A stretch of DNA of 64,000 nt from Afipia carboxidovorans OM5 (GTDB taxonomy: Bacteria; Pseudomonadota; Alphaproteobacteria; Rhizobiales; Xanthobacteraceae): positions 3,162,001 to 3,226,000 of the forward strand of contig NC_015684.1 of assembly GCF_000218565.1 (NCBI RefSeq), read 5' to 3'. Position numbers and translations under genes: made by a program. Below the pieces are notes generated by a model, which ran no database searches, had not been told where the DNA came from, and saw only the letters and a list, made by a program, of their open reading frames with translations. Position 1 is the first letter of the stretch. Each line of letters opens with the position of its first letter. Positions 17,092-25,992 of the stretch are shown piece by piece.

Positions 17092-18283
17092 CTGCTTCCT
17101 CCTTACGTGAATATTCTGTTGTTGGTTGAGCGATATTCAGATGACAGAAGCTCAACGAAAACCGGTCAATGCCTCCGCTTTCTATAACTCCCAATACGGC
17201 GGTAGAGGCATCAAGCACAGCCTAAGCAAGATAAGTCCGTCGCCGTTACCAGTGATGGCCGCCACCAAGCGTGCAAACATCGTCTGCAGCGATGTACCCA
17301 GACAGGGGATGCATGCCATTTGCGATCCTTAACGAGCCTTGCGCAGCTACGACTGCAACACCGAAACGATCCTACGGTGCGTTCAAATTATCGGCTCGCG
17401 TGCCCCCGCCTAGTATCGTCTTGTTCTCGCCATCTGAGGAGGCTCGGATCAAAGCTAAAGATGTAGGTTTTTGCGCTCATGGTTGCGCGATTTTTGGATG
17501 ACCCGGGGCGGAGCTAATCCAGGCCTTGGCCCAGAAGCGACTATTCTTCTATGGAGTCAGCGTGCTGTGTGACGGTTTCATGTTTGATCTCTTCCCTTTC
17601 CAGCGCGATAATTTGTCTCATGCCTTCTCGGAGAACTATTCGATTAGGCTGGATAAAATGGGCAATAGAAACCGCGGGCGCTGCACGACATTAACGTCGT
17701 CGCAACCAGACGCCTCCGGCACCATGAGCTATAGACCACCGATATTCTCAGGCTTCCGCGTGACGATATATTGAGAGAACCCGCCTAGCATCCTGGGCGG
17801 ATAGCCCCAAGTCGACCACCTCAAATAGGTGAGGTCAGCTGCCGGAGCCGACTTCGCATCGCCGTTTCGTCGCGAAACTCGTCTGCGATGTTAATAGCGA
17901 TGAGACCAGGCCAGTGATAGGGGCGCCGGCCCCTACCCGCGTAAAATCGCTCTGGCTGCGACCGCCCTCGAAAGCGAAAAATCCACTCCCGTCTCGGAGG
18001 CGCTAAAAGATTCTCCCGAGACCCGGATCACTGCTGTTTTCACTAGTCTGGCTCCAGGCTCAGACACCTTCGGCGTATTCATAGGAGCTCGTTGAGTTCA
18101 CATGGATGGCACGGCTAACGAAACACCGATGGTACGGACTACCAGAAAGGGAAATGAGACTCGTGTTTCCGATACCCGTTCGGCAAAATAAAACACCTAT
18201 CGAAGTTTTTAAGTTCAGAAGCCAGGAGTCGTATCTCGATTAGAATCAACGGACCTTCGCATCCGAGACAATAAAAAACTGAT
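17092..18283. other. 1.2-kb gap with decayed coding relics
   Basis: No intact gene is recognised. The left end should carry the dctP promoter. Between about 17700 and 18080 the minus strand shows protein-like pieces in alternating frames (for example VKTAVIRVSGESFSASETGV, then INIADEFRDETAMRSRLRQL, then EVVDLGLSAQDARRVLSIYR), interrupted by stops. This looks like a degraded gene of unidentified family. Confidence 0.45.
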
Positions 18284-19186
18284 TTACTCCGCCGGCTGTT
18301 CAGAAAAATCAGTGCCAGACGATTTCGCTTTATCCTCATTAACCATCGCCATCACCGCCTTGAAGATTACATTGTCCCGGTCGCCGAGGCGATCGCACAT
18401 GTCAAAATGATGGCCATTTGTCTGCTCGATGACCTCGACACTCAATCCAGCAGATTGCCACGCCGCAAAATAGTTCGCTTGTTGACGCTGGAATTCATCA
18501 GATTCATCTCCTCCGACAGCAAGCAGAAGCGGTGACGCCTTCCGCGGAAGATTTTGTATCGGACTGAAGTCCCTTACATCCTGACGATCGAGTTGAACTT
18601 TATCGTTCAGGTAGGAAAGCAATATCGGCTCGAGATCATAAAGTCCGCTGAGAGCGCATCCGCCCCTCACAAGGTCCGGGGGGACACCATACCGCACCCA
18701 ATCGGTCGACAGTGCAGTGGCCGTAAGATGCCCGCCGGCAGAGCTCCCTGTCACGTAAATATGCTTCCACGCATAACCGTAACAGCCTCCAGTATTGTGA
18801 AGGAAAAGCAGCGCATTGCGAACGTCGCTGACAATCGCTTCCATTTTTACGGATGGCGCGAGTCGATAGTTGATCGTCGCAAAATTCAGACCGGCATCGA
18901 TATAGGGGCGAGCAATATAACTGAAATCGCTCTTATCAAGAGAGTGCCAGTAACCGCCATGGATGAAGACCACTAGCGGTGCATTGTCTCGGCCGGAGAG
19001 AAACAGATCGATTTTCTGGGCCGGATTACTGCCGTAAGTTAATTCAAAATAATGTCGGGCTTGTGCACGAAACTCCGCGCTTTCCCTGGCCCATCTCTCA
19101 AAAATATCAAGATAGTCTGGAATTCCGTTCCGCACATTATACTGGGAGTCAAGCTCATCTTGTGTGAAACCTCTATATACTGACAT
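18284..19186 (-). CDS. alpha/beta hydrolase, arylformamidase/esterase-like
   Basis: A 300-residue enzyme. The oxyanion-hole motif HGGYW (in VVFIHGGYWHSL) and the nucleophile elbow GSSAGGHL place it with kynurenine formamidase-like and BD-FAE esterases. The Asp is likely in VGGDESDEF and the His in NGHHFDMCD. Such enzymes hydrolyse N-formyl amides, carbamates or esters of small molecules in the cytoplasm. It is divergent from the AraC-type gene and near a RidA protein, so a role in amide breakdown is reasonable, but the substrate is unproven. Confidence 0.88.
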   Translation of the reverse strand: MSVYRGFTQDELDSQYNVRNGIPDYLDIFERWARESAEFRAQARHYFELTYGSNPAQKIDLFLSGRDNAPLVVFIHGGYWHSLDKSDFSYIARPYIDAGLNFATINYRLAPSVKMEAIVSDVRNALLFLHNTGGCYGYAWKHIYVTGSSAGGHLTATALSTDWVRYGVPPDLVRGGCALSGLYDLEPILLSYLNDKVQLDRQDVRDFSPIQNLPRKASPLLLAVGGDESDEFQRQQANYFAAWQSAGLSVEVIEQTNGHHFDMCDRLGDRDNVIFKAVMAMVNEDKAKSSGTDFSEQPAE

Positions 19187-19306
19187 AAATTTGCTCTCAT
19201 CATCTTGTTCTTCGCTATCTTGCTTCTAGCTCAGTTCGTTACTTCAACGATCCCGTCTCCTCGCCAACCCTTAACGAGAATTCGCCAGTTTCAATTCGGA
19301 GAAACG

Positions 19307-20107
19307 ATGTTTGGTAAGAGCGAAAACCGAGAAGACTATCAGCACACATCGCGCGTCGTTGCAGCGATGGCGAGGGATTTACCGGATAAGTTTGTGATCC
19401 CGATGCACAGCCACTTTCGCTCACAGCTCATTTTCGGTTGTAGCGGCGTGATCACTGTCACAACAGTAAATGGTACTTGGGTCGTTCCATCTCTGCGTGC
19501 AGTTTGGGTCCCTGGCGGAGTGGAGCATGAAATGAGAACGACTGGCTCCGTCGAGATGCGGACCATCTACGTCGATCCTGAGGCAGCCAGTCATCTTCCA
19601 CGGGAATGTTGCGTTGTCGCGGTCAGCCCCCTCTTGCGAGAACTTATCGTTGCGGCCGTCCGCATTCCTAATGACTTCTCTGACGGCAGTCGGGAGGAAA
19701 AGATAATGAGTCTAATCCTGACAGAAATTCATCCGGACCCTGTGTTGCCGCTCGACCTGCCAATGCCGCAAGATCGGCGGCTTCTACGTGTGTGTCAGGC
19801 TATCTTGACCGATCCTGGCAGCAACAGCACGTTGGCGGAGTTCGGGCAGACCGTTGGGGCAAGCCAAAGAACGCTAGAACGCATGTTTCCGGTAGAGACA
19901 GGTACGACGTTCTCAAAATGGCGACAGCAAGCCCGGCTACAATGCGGCATTCGCATGCTGGCTGAGGGCACACCTATATCCACTATCGCACTGGACCTTG
20001 GCTACGAGAGCCCGAGCGCCTTCAGCCTGATGTTTCGGCGAGCGCTCGGGGTGGCCCCATCGGAGTATTTTGAGACAATCCACGCTCGAAAACTTGAGGG
20101 GATATAA
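19307..20107 (+). CDS. AraC-family transcriptional regulator
   Basis: A 266-residue protein from the ATG at 19307 (CGGAG just upstream). A longer start at 19205 adds a non-homologous leader. The N-terminal cupin sensing domain (VIPMHSHFRSQLIF, VWVPGGVEHEM) is followed by two HTH motifs (LAEFGQTVGASQRTLERMF and ISTIALDLGYESPSAFSLMF). This arrangement is common in regulators of catabolic or efflux operons. Its position opposite the hydrolase and between the TRAP and RidA operons suggests that it senses the pathway substrate and controls them. Confidence 0.92.
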   Translation: MFGKSENREDYQHTSRVVAAMARDLPDKFVIPMHSHFRSQLIFGCSGVITVTTVNGTWVVPSLRAVWVPGGVEHEMRTTGSVEMRTIYVDPEAASHLPRECCVVAVSPLLRELIVAAVRIPNDFSDGSREEKIMSLILTEIHPDPVLPLDLPMPQDRRLLRVCQAILTDPGSNSTLAEFGQTVGASQRTLERMFPVETGTTFSKWRQQARLQCGIRMLAEGTPISTIALDLGYESPSAFSLMFRRALGVAPSEYFETIHARKLEGI

Positions 20108-20148
20108 GAACGCCCCGACTGTGCAAATCGGAGCGAAACTATTTTAGT

Positions 20149-20177
20149 CAGGTAGGCCTGCCAGGTAGGCCTGCCAG
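20149..20177. repeat. short tandem repeat between convergent genes
   Basis: CAGGTAGGCCTGC occurs twice, 13 bases apart, in the 70-base space between the AraC-type and PNPOx-like stops. Each unit is partly self-complementary and may fold as a two-way terminator. Confidence 0.45.
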
Positions 20178-20804
20178 CTAGGGCGAGAATCGATTTGGAT
20201 TGAAAGCCTCAGGCGGAAGCGAGGATACTGCCGCAGGAGGAGGAAATGGGTAACGCAAATAAGGAGCCTGCGGCTGCCCGGGGGGTGAGTACTGTCCATC
20301 GGCAAGTATCCGCTTCTTGGCAGACATCTGCACAACTTTGCACTTGAACACAGTAATTTGCGCCGGAGCAAAATCGTCGATAGGCGTGTAGTCCTTTTCG
20401 GGGCGATACTTCTCGAGCACCTCGTACTGCTGGGCACGAACCACTTCAAGTTCTTCCGACCATTCGACCACGCATCGGGCCAGCACACTATAATACTCAA
20501 AGCTTGTGTTCTGGCCCTTAGGAGCCTTTAGCAAGGCCACGAGATGGTCGACCTCTATCGTCACATTCGGATTACGCCGAATAAGATCAGCCATTTTCCC
20601 AAAGCGCGAGCAATGGACGAGAAACCGCCCATCCACAAAGCGATAGCTCTGCCCTAGAACATAGGGAAAAGGCTGATCATGAATTGCGACGCGGCAAACC
20701 ATCTGATCCGCGAGAAATTTCGATATCGCTGGCCAATCATTCCAAGCGAGATCCTCGCGGCGCATGCGATTATCGAAGTAATCGGGAATTTTAACGTCAC
20801 TCAT
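20178..20804 (-). CDS. pyridoxamine 5'-phosphate oxidase-related flavoprotein
   Basis: A 208-residue protein from the ATG at 20804. The sequence fits an FMN-binding split barrel: FLADQMVCRVAIHDQPFPYV, then SYRFVDGRFLVHCSRFGKMA, then NPNVTIEVDH. This group includes PNPOx-like and F420/flavin-dependent reductases of small substrates. The C-terminus is Pro-rich and poorly conserved. It lies 28 bases after the RidA gene in one operon. The reaction is unknown; handling of imine or enamine intermediates together with RidA is a reasonable guess. Confidence 0.75.
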   Translation of the reverse strand: MSDVKIPDYFDNRMRREDLAWNDWPAISKFLADQMVCRVAIHDQPFPYVLGQSYRFVDGRFLVHCSRFGKMADLIRRNPNVTIEVDHLVALLKAPKGQNTSFEYYSVLARCVVEWSEELEVVRAQQYEVLEKYRPEKDYTPIDDFAPAQITVFKCKVVQMSAKKRILADGQYSPPGQPQAPYLRYPFPPPAAVSSLPPEAFNPNRFSP

Positions 20805-20832
20805 CTTATGTTCTTTCGCTTGATCCGACGTC

Positions 20833-21285
20833 TCAACGCAGGGAAAATTGCGCTTCGATCTCGACCGGCGCCCCGAAAGGTAAACTTGCGACACCGAGCG
20901 CGATGCGCGCGTGCTCTCCGCGCGCGCCCAAGATGCTGGTCAGCATCTCAGAGGCAGCATTGACAACGATAGGTGCATCCTTGAACTCAGCACCTGTCGC
21001 GACATAACCGGCGATCCGCAGGCAACGGTCAACACGACCGAAATCCCCTTCACAGGCATGCTTCAACCAAGCTAAGACATTCTCAGTACACAGGCGCGCA
21101 GCATTCTGCGCATCAACGACCGAAACCGTATCTGGCACTTGTCCAACCCATACCGCCTTGCCGTCCTTGACAGGGAGCTGGCCGGAAATATGGAGGATAT
21201 TTCCGTGCAGAACGTAAGGACGATATGCAGCGCTCGGAATCTTCACATCGGGAATAGAGTTGAAAGGATTGTTAGTCGCGTCCAT
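20833..21285 (-). CDS. RidA-family (YjgF/UK114) protein
   Basis: A 150-residue protein with the RidA features: ILHISGQLPVKDGK (strand with Gly), AARLCTENVLAWLKHACEGD, CLRIAGYVATGAEF, and the C-terminal ARIALGVASLPFGAPVEIEA, which carries the Arg that binds a carboxylate. RidA proteins deaminate reactive enamines or imines formed by PLP and flavin enzymes, or act as amidohydrolase-like members in aromatic catabolism (subgroup unclear). It is first in a two-gene operon with the PNPOx-like gene. Confidence 0.88.
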   Translation of the reverse strand: MDATNNPFNSIPDVKIPSAAYRPYVLHGNILHISGQLPVKDGKAVWVGQVPDTVSVVDAQNAARLCTENVLAWLKHACEGDFGRVDRCLRIAGYVATGAEFKDAPIVVNAASEMLTSILGARGEHARIALGVASLPFGAPVEIEAQFSLR

Positions 21286-22375
21286 TTAGATCTCCTGTTA
21301 TTTAATAACGACTACCGGGCCCAGCGCTCGTCACCTCAGCGCGCCTCGGATGGGATTGGTTTGCGACCACTGCAAATTGTATTGCGGCAGATCCACATCC
21401 ATGTCGGCACTTGCTAAACCGGAGAGGCCAAGTTGCGCGAAAACTAATCTCCACGCCGACAGCCTCCGCATTCGCAAATCCGAAACCCACAAGGCATCCC
21501 ATTCCAAACTAGAAATGATACGCCTCTAATTCGAAATAATCCGACGCGATCTTATTCAAATTGACCCGAATTACATGACAGGTTCGAGCTTGCTCACGAT
21601 GCATAATGCTTATTGATGATGGCCACTTACTTTGCGTTCACAAGCACCTTTCTTCGATTACTCAAAGAGGATCCTGTTGTATTTTTCAGGAGAATAAAGA
21701 GGGGAAGGAAAGAGTACGCGTCTTTAGTCGCCATTATCTGTCGAAGGGCCGCCATAGCAGCCATCTACACGAGACGGCGGCGTTCGTGGTGACGAAGTGC
21801 GAATCGCCTTTAGTTGATTTATCGATTTTCTCCCTGTGTGGAGATTGTGTGAGAGTCTTTGAATAGCAATTACGCCTCTTTGGATTGAAAGGGCGGCGGA
21901 GACTGATCTCGGAACAGCATCTAGAACTTCGCCCCTTCATGGAGCAGGTCTCGAGCAGAAGCCTTTCCGAAGGTCGCCCTTTGCAAGTAAGCGCTGACTC
22001 GACCATCGCCGCACTCTTCGAGGCCGCCTTATTGCCGGAACAATAGCCCGCTGCCCTGCAGATCATAGCGATGTTGGGGGATTCCGCTGCACCAGCCAGA
22101 CTTGTCTGCATTGGTTTCATTCTGATTGTTTGTCGTCGAAGATCTGGTTGCACGGTTGAACATGACCGCGCCTGAGACTTGCGGGCGACATGGCGGGGCT
22201 CAGTCGATGCTTGTCGGTTCCGGCATTATCACCTGTATCAGCTACTGGCGCCTGGAATTCGGCGCGGCGCCAGAAGGTGTGGCGCTGTGGGAAGCAATGG
22301 CCGCCGAACATCAGGCCATCCACCGAGCGAGCACTGGCGACCGATGACGGGAGATAGACTGTCCCGCCCGACCAG
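21286..22375. other. 1.1-kb gap without a supported gene
   Basis: The left end should hold the ridA promoter. Open frames of 60 to 140 codons exist on both strands but lack ribosome sites and recognisable domains. The plus-strand piece ending LEFGAAPEGVALWEAM near 22310 reads somewhat like protein but has no clear start. This is the junction between the metabolic cluster and the island. Confidence 0.45.
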
Positions 22376-22639
22376 TCATGCCGCCAAGATAAATTCGCCG
22401 CAGGAATCATCATAAGGGACAATCGGCCACTTCGTCCTAAAGCCGGGGTCGAAAGGATCGGAAGCGTTCTCGTCGAAACCGGATTCGATCGCTTCGGCCG
22501 TCGGGGCGGCATATAAAACCGTCGGCGAGCTTCTATGGCACTCGCCAAACTGCCGCCCGACGCCACGCTCGGTCATCCTCTGCCGGTCCTCGATGCCGAT
22601 GAAAAATTTGCAGGTTTCGCACGATCCATGCAGAGCCAT
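22376..22639 (-). CDS. small cysteine-containing protein of unknown function
   Basis: An 87-residue protein from the ATG at 22639 with AAAGGAGA as ribosome site; a longer frame upstream is less likely. It has a CETC pair near the start (GSCETCKFFI), a further Cys in FGECHR and one in DDSCGEF, suggesting a metal site of four cysteines. WP and PGF motifs follow. I do not recognise a named family. It faces away from the gene cluster beginning at 22863. Confidence 0.6.
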   Translation of the reverse strand: MALHGSCETCKFFIGIEDRQRMTERGVGRQFGECHRSSPTVLYAAPTAEAIESGFDENASDPFDPGFRTKWPIVPYDDSCGEFILAA

Positions 22640-22862
22640 TGGGGTCTCCTTTCCGTTGCCGTGACGAACTGGATTCGCACAGACAGGCCACCAGTCAACA
22701 AACACTTTAACGACGGCTCCCCGTTCGGGTTAGGCGTCGCATCGTGATGTCGTCCGGGCCGATGTTGATCGACCTGAACCGCGATGGCGGTGACGAAAGG
22801 CGGCTGTGCCGCGCCTGTTCGCTCATGGACCTTCGCGTGACGTGGAGCGAAAGGAGCAGACC

Positions 22863-23612
22863 ATGGCGGTCAAGAAAGCCGCCCTTGCAAGCAACTGGCT
22901 GTCCGTGACGGACGTGATCCAGCGGCTTGGCCGGGCCAGAGAGAATCGCGATCAGCACGCACGATTGCTGAATACCCTTGAAGGCCAGGTGACGCAGCGG
23001 CGCATTGATGTCGAGCGCAGCTTGGCCGATCTTCCCTCTAACGAGCGTTCAAAGGTCGTAACCCGTGCCGTCAACGGCCACCGCGCCGAGTTGCGGCGCA
23101 AGTCGGCCGACGCGCGCCTGGCGCTGGTGCGTGAGGCGGGCCGTCTCCGCGACGAGGTCGCCGCCGTGCGGATGCACTTCGAGTCTCCGATGCAGATACT
23201 GATGCGCGATAGCTTGGGCAGCGAGCGCCGAAGCCGGCTGATCGGCCAGATCGCGCAGTCCGGCCCGACCGAGTTGGCTTCGCTCGCAGCCTTTGCCGCG
23301 GCCACCAAGGACAAGGAATTGGGAGCGGCGCTCTGCACCCGCGTCTCGATGCTGCCGGTCCATGATCGGCCGTTCTCGTCGTATGAATTGGCAGACGCTT
23401 TGGTCGGCGAGAGCCACCGCAATGCGACGAAGGCCGTCATGGAAGTGGAGCGCATCGCGATCGAGACGCTGCACGCCGACTCGACGTTCGAGACCGGCCG
23501 AACGAACCTGACTCGGAACTTGCATTCCGCACTCATGTGCCGCGACGAGGAGGCGGTCGGGGGCGACCTCTCCGACCTCGACACGCTCACCACCGCCAAA
23601 GAGGAGGAATGA
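22863..23612 (+). CDS. coiled-coil protein of unknown function
   Basis: A 249-residue protein from the ATG at 22863 (GGAGCAGACC upstream). Its first half is helical and rich in Arg, Glu and Ala (RARENRDQHARLLNTLEGQV, then LVREAGRLRDEVAAVRMHFE), consistent with a coiled coil. The second half has no known motif. Its stop overlaps the start region of the next gene. Such genes occur in islands of Bradyrhizobium-like bacteria; no function can be assigned. Confidence 0.65.
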   Translation: MAVKKAALASNWLSVTDVIQRLGRARENRDQHARLLNTLEGQVTQRRIDVERSLADLPSNERSKVVTRAVNGHRAELRRKSADARLALVREAGRLRDEVAAVRMHFESPMQILMRDSLGSERRSRLIGQIAQSGPTELASLAAFAAATKDKELGAALCTRVSMLPVHDRPFSSYELADALVGESHRNATKAVMEVERIAIETLHADSTFETGRTNLTRNLHSALMCRDEEAVGGDLSDLDTLTTAKEEE

Positions 23613-23614
23613 CC

Positions 23615-23869
23615 ATGGCCACTTATTGCGTATTCGCCGACGCTGAGAACAAGCGCCGCGCCGACCGGTGCAACACGATCATCGTAACCGCCGCCGATGC
23701 CGATGCGGCTCGCGCCGCCGCTGAGGCGCACATCGGCGCCAGCCCCGGCGACCTTGCCGACTTCGCCGTGGTTGATCTTGCGTCCGCTCCGAACTTCGTC
23801 GTTCGCGGTCATCCGCCGCTGGGCGGTGCAAGCCAGACGGTCTGGCCTAACACCATCCATTCGTTGTGA
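23615..23869 (+). CDS. small conserved protein of unknown function
   Basis: An 84-residue protein starting MATYCVFADAENKRRADRCN. GAGGAGG at 23601-23607 fits the ATG at 23615 better than an ATG at 23609 that overlaps the previous stop. The middle is Ala-rich (AADADAARAAAEAHIGA). Coupled to the genes on both sides; no domain is recognised. Confidence 0.6.
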   Translation: MATYCVFADAENKRRADRCNTIIVTAADADAARAAAEAHIGASPGDLADFAVVDLASAPNFVVRGHPPLGGASQTVWPNTIHSL

Positions 23870-23878
23870 GGGCTGACC

Positions 23879-24277
23879 ATGAGTCTGGAAGCCGAAGCGC
23901 TTGGCCTGCTGCCGCTTCCCCGCAGCGACGGTACCTTGCACTCGGACGCGTGGCCCGACGAGATGCGTCCCGGCAAGGCATTCTCGAAATCCTGCATGAC
24001 GCGCTTGGCCGGCAGAGCGACGGTAGGCGTGTTCGAAGCATACAAGCTGCTGGTCATGCCACAGCACCTGTTCGACGCCTATTCGGGGTGCCGCCGGCGC
24101 GACAAGGAGATGCCCGACTTCCAGGAGGCCTACGCCTTTACCAACGATGCCGAGTGGGAGACCGTGGACCTGCTCCTTATCCTCTGCTATCGGCCGATGG
24201 CGGATGGCACCCACGGCCGCAGTCACATTTGGAGGGAAGACCTCGATGCTTTGAGCCGGATCAGCCCGGCAGCATGA
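23879..24277 (+). CDS. conserved protein of unknown function
   Basis: A 132-residue protein nine bases after the preceding stop. It is soluble and acidic, with several Trp and Cys residues (SDAWPDEMRPG, SKSCMTRLAG, DLLLILCYRPMADG). It contains no transmembrane segment or catalytic motif that I recognise. It is the last gene of the three-gene set and its end nearly meets the convergent GIY-YIG gene. Confidence 0.6.
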   Translation: MSLEAEALGLLPLPRSDGTLHSDAWPDEMRPGKAFSKSCMTRLAGRATVGVFEAYKLLVMPQHLFDAYSGCRRRDKEMPDFQEAYAFTNDAEWETVDLLLILCYRPMADGTHGRSHIWREDLDALSRISPAA

Positions 24278-24287
24278 GTATCGATGA

Positions 24288-25268
24288 TCATCTCACGGTT
24301 GTCGTCGTGATCCGAAGGTCAAGGCCAGTTGCTGGCGATAACCTGTTGAACAGAGCTTCCGCCTTGCTTAGATCCATGACGAAGAATTCTTTTCCCAGCG
24401 AAGACGCCCCAAATTCCTCAACCGCTTGACACTTGAACAACGCTTCCGCGTCGGCTGCGGACGAGCGATCTGAAAATCGCGCCGTTCGGGTAATCTTCCA
24501 GCCTATCGTTGCGGTCTGCGGAAAGCTCAGGTTAAGCGCTTTTAATCGGCTCTTTATATTTCCACTGATCCCGATCTTGACCAAACCCGTTCCTCTCGGA
24601 ACAGGCCTCCCCGCTAGGAGCTCGGGAGAGGCGGGAAAGAGGGCAAGGTAGAGTTTGTGCGGCTTGTCTTGCACCTCAAACGATCGGTCGCCAAAACTTC
24701 CGAAGACGCCGCGAGACGGCTTTAGAAAACTTGATATTGAACCGGTTTTTGCGATGTCATCATTCAAAGGCGCTATGGGTGTCTCACCGAACACATTAGT
24801 TTGCGTGAACGGGACTTTCTCAAGGAGCCAACGCGCTTCCTGCGGAACCAGCCAAGTGCCGAACTTGGCGATGTACCTGCCATTTTTCGGATCGTAGCTC
24901 TTCGGAAATACCTGCTTTACATCCAAGGTATGATTGGTGCGCCAAGCGCGGCGAACTGGCATGGCATGTCGCCACTTTTCTTGTCGTCCCAGAGCAATGT
25001 TTCGGGTCTTTGCTGCATCGGACATCTTGTCCCAAGAATCGATTGGCGTGCGTTCGACTTCGAGCACTCCCAACAGGTGATGAACAATTTTGCTATCCGT
25101 CTCGGGGCTGGCGGCGCCGTAGATGCAGACTAGCTGTCGTTCCTCGATTAGATCGAACAATCGATCCCGGTCTCGAGGATCGGTGAATCCGAGAATACCT
25201 TCTTCCTCAGGGGAGAATCCCCAAAATCCGGTCAGCCAAACAGACGAACTTGAATCCAAAATCGGCAT
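24288..25268 (-). CDS. GIY-YIG nuclease-like protein with EVE/PUA-like front half
   Basis: A 326-residue protein. Residues about 204-305 fit a GIY-YIG domain of the T5orf172 / Mug113 type: KLYLALF as first strand, GLVKIGISGNIKSRLKALN with KIG and the catalytic Arg, and AEALFK with the metal-binding Glu. Residues 1-150 (VWLTGFWGFSPEEEGILGFT, then RQLVCIYG) read like an EVE/PUA-type domain, which in other systems binds modified bases. If both readings hold, this is a candidate modification-dependent nuclease. It lies 700 bases from the Avs-like gene on the opposite strand. Confidence 0.55.
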   Translation of the reverse strand: MPILDSSSSVWLTGFWGFSPEEEGILGFTDPRDRDRLFDLIEERQLVCIYGAASPETDSKIVHHLLGVLEVERTPIDSWDKMSDAAKTRNIALGRQEKWRHAMPVRRAWRTNHTLDVKQVFPKSYDPKNGRYIAKFGTWLVPQEARWLLEKVPFTQTNVFGETPIAPLNDDIAKTGSISSFLKPSRGVFGSFGDRSFEVQDKPHKLYLALFPASPELLAGRPVPRGTGLVKIGISGNIKSRLKALNLSFPQTATIGWKITRTARFSDRSSAADAEALFKCQAVEEFGASSLGKEFFVMDLSKAEALFNRLSPATGLDLRITTTTVR

Positions 25269-25422
25269 CTATGATGCTTGCCTCGTCTTGCACGAAAATA
25301 TGCGGGGCCTCAAGAAATCGAGTATTTGGGCGCGTCATTCGAGCTACCGCGACCAAGGTATCCGGTATCAAAGCAGTTTGCCACGATCAGGTCAGAGTAC
25401 CTGGCTGAAAACTTCCTTTGCA

Positions 25423-25824
25423 ATGTCAGCGCAACCGGGCCGCTCGCGGCGGTCAAATTGCGCGATAGCGTTCGACGGCAAGTTGAGCCGGTGGACGCCT
25501 TTGGATCTCATCTCGACCGCCACGACCTGGATTTATACGGGCATCGCTACCTGGTACGGGGCGGCGATCGTCGGCGGTGTCTTGATCCTGATCGCCGAGC
25601 GGTTCGACCGCAGGCGGGGGCCATCCGATGCCGACGTGAGGCAAGCCGCTTCCCGCTATCGTCAGCACTACGGCGAACATGCCTTCCATGTGATCGGCGA
25701 CCACATGCTGGCGGCGTCCTTCGCACCGGACGGCCGGCACCGGCGCTTCCTCAAGCGGGTATCCGCCGAACTCTTGGCCACGGCCGTCACCGACGAGGAC
25801 CGCGCCCGCGCCATCGAGCCTTGA
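25423..25824 (+). CDS. membrane-anchored protein of unknown function
   Basis: The reliable part starts at DLISTATTWIYTGIATWY and continues through a hydrophobic helix (GAAIVGGVLILIAERF) into a soluble tail (RRGPSDADVRQAASRYRQHY, then VIGDHMLAASFAPDGRHRRF). The ATG at 25423 gives 133 residues; a TTG at 25501 is a closer match to where the protein character begins, and neither has a good ribosome site. One membrane anchor with a cytoplasmic tail is the only firm statement. Confidence 0.5.
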   Translation: MSAQPGRSRRSNCAIAFDGKLSRWTPLDLISTATTWIYTGIATWYGAAIVGGVLILIAERFDRRRGPSDADVRQAASRYRQHYGEHAFHVIGDHMLAASFAPDGRHRRFLKRVSAELLATAVTDEDRARAIEP

Positions 25825-25992
25825 AATTTTCCCCTCCGGCCCGGCTCGCGGATGGGGGGGCAACCGCGACAGCATGGTCACCGGACGTGCAGCGTGTTGT
25901 TTGAGGCCAATGAAACGTAAAATACATCGATTCGGTGCGCGATATTGCTGCGCAACATTTTCTCAACTCACGAAAGAAAGCGGGAGCGCCCC

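Noticed and set aside
22952..24226. 424-codon minus-strand frame
   Set aside because: Overlaps three plus-strand genes with good ribosome sites; its Ser/Arg-rich product is typical of antisense translation.
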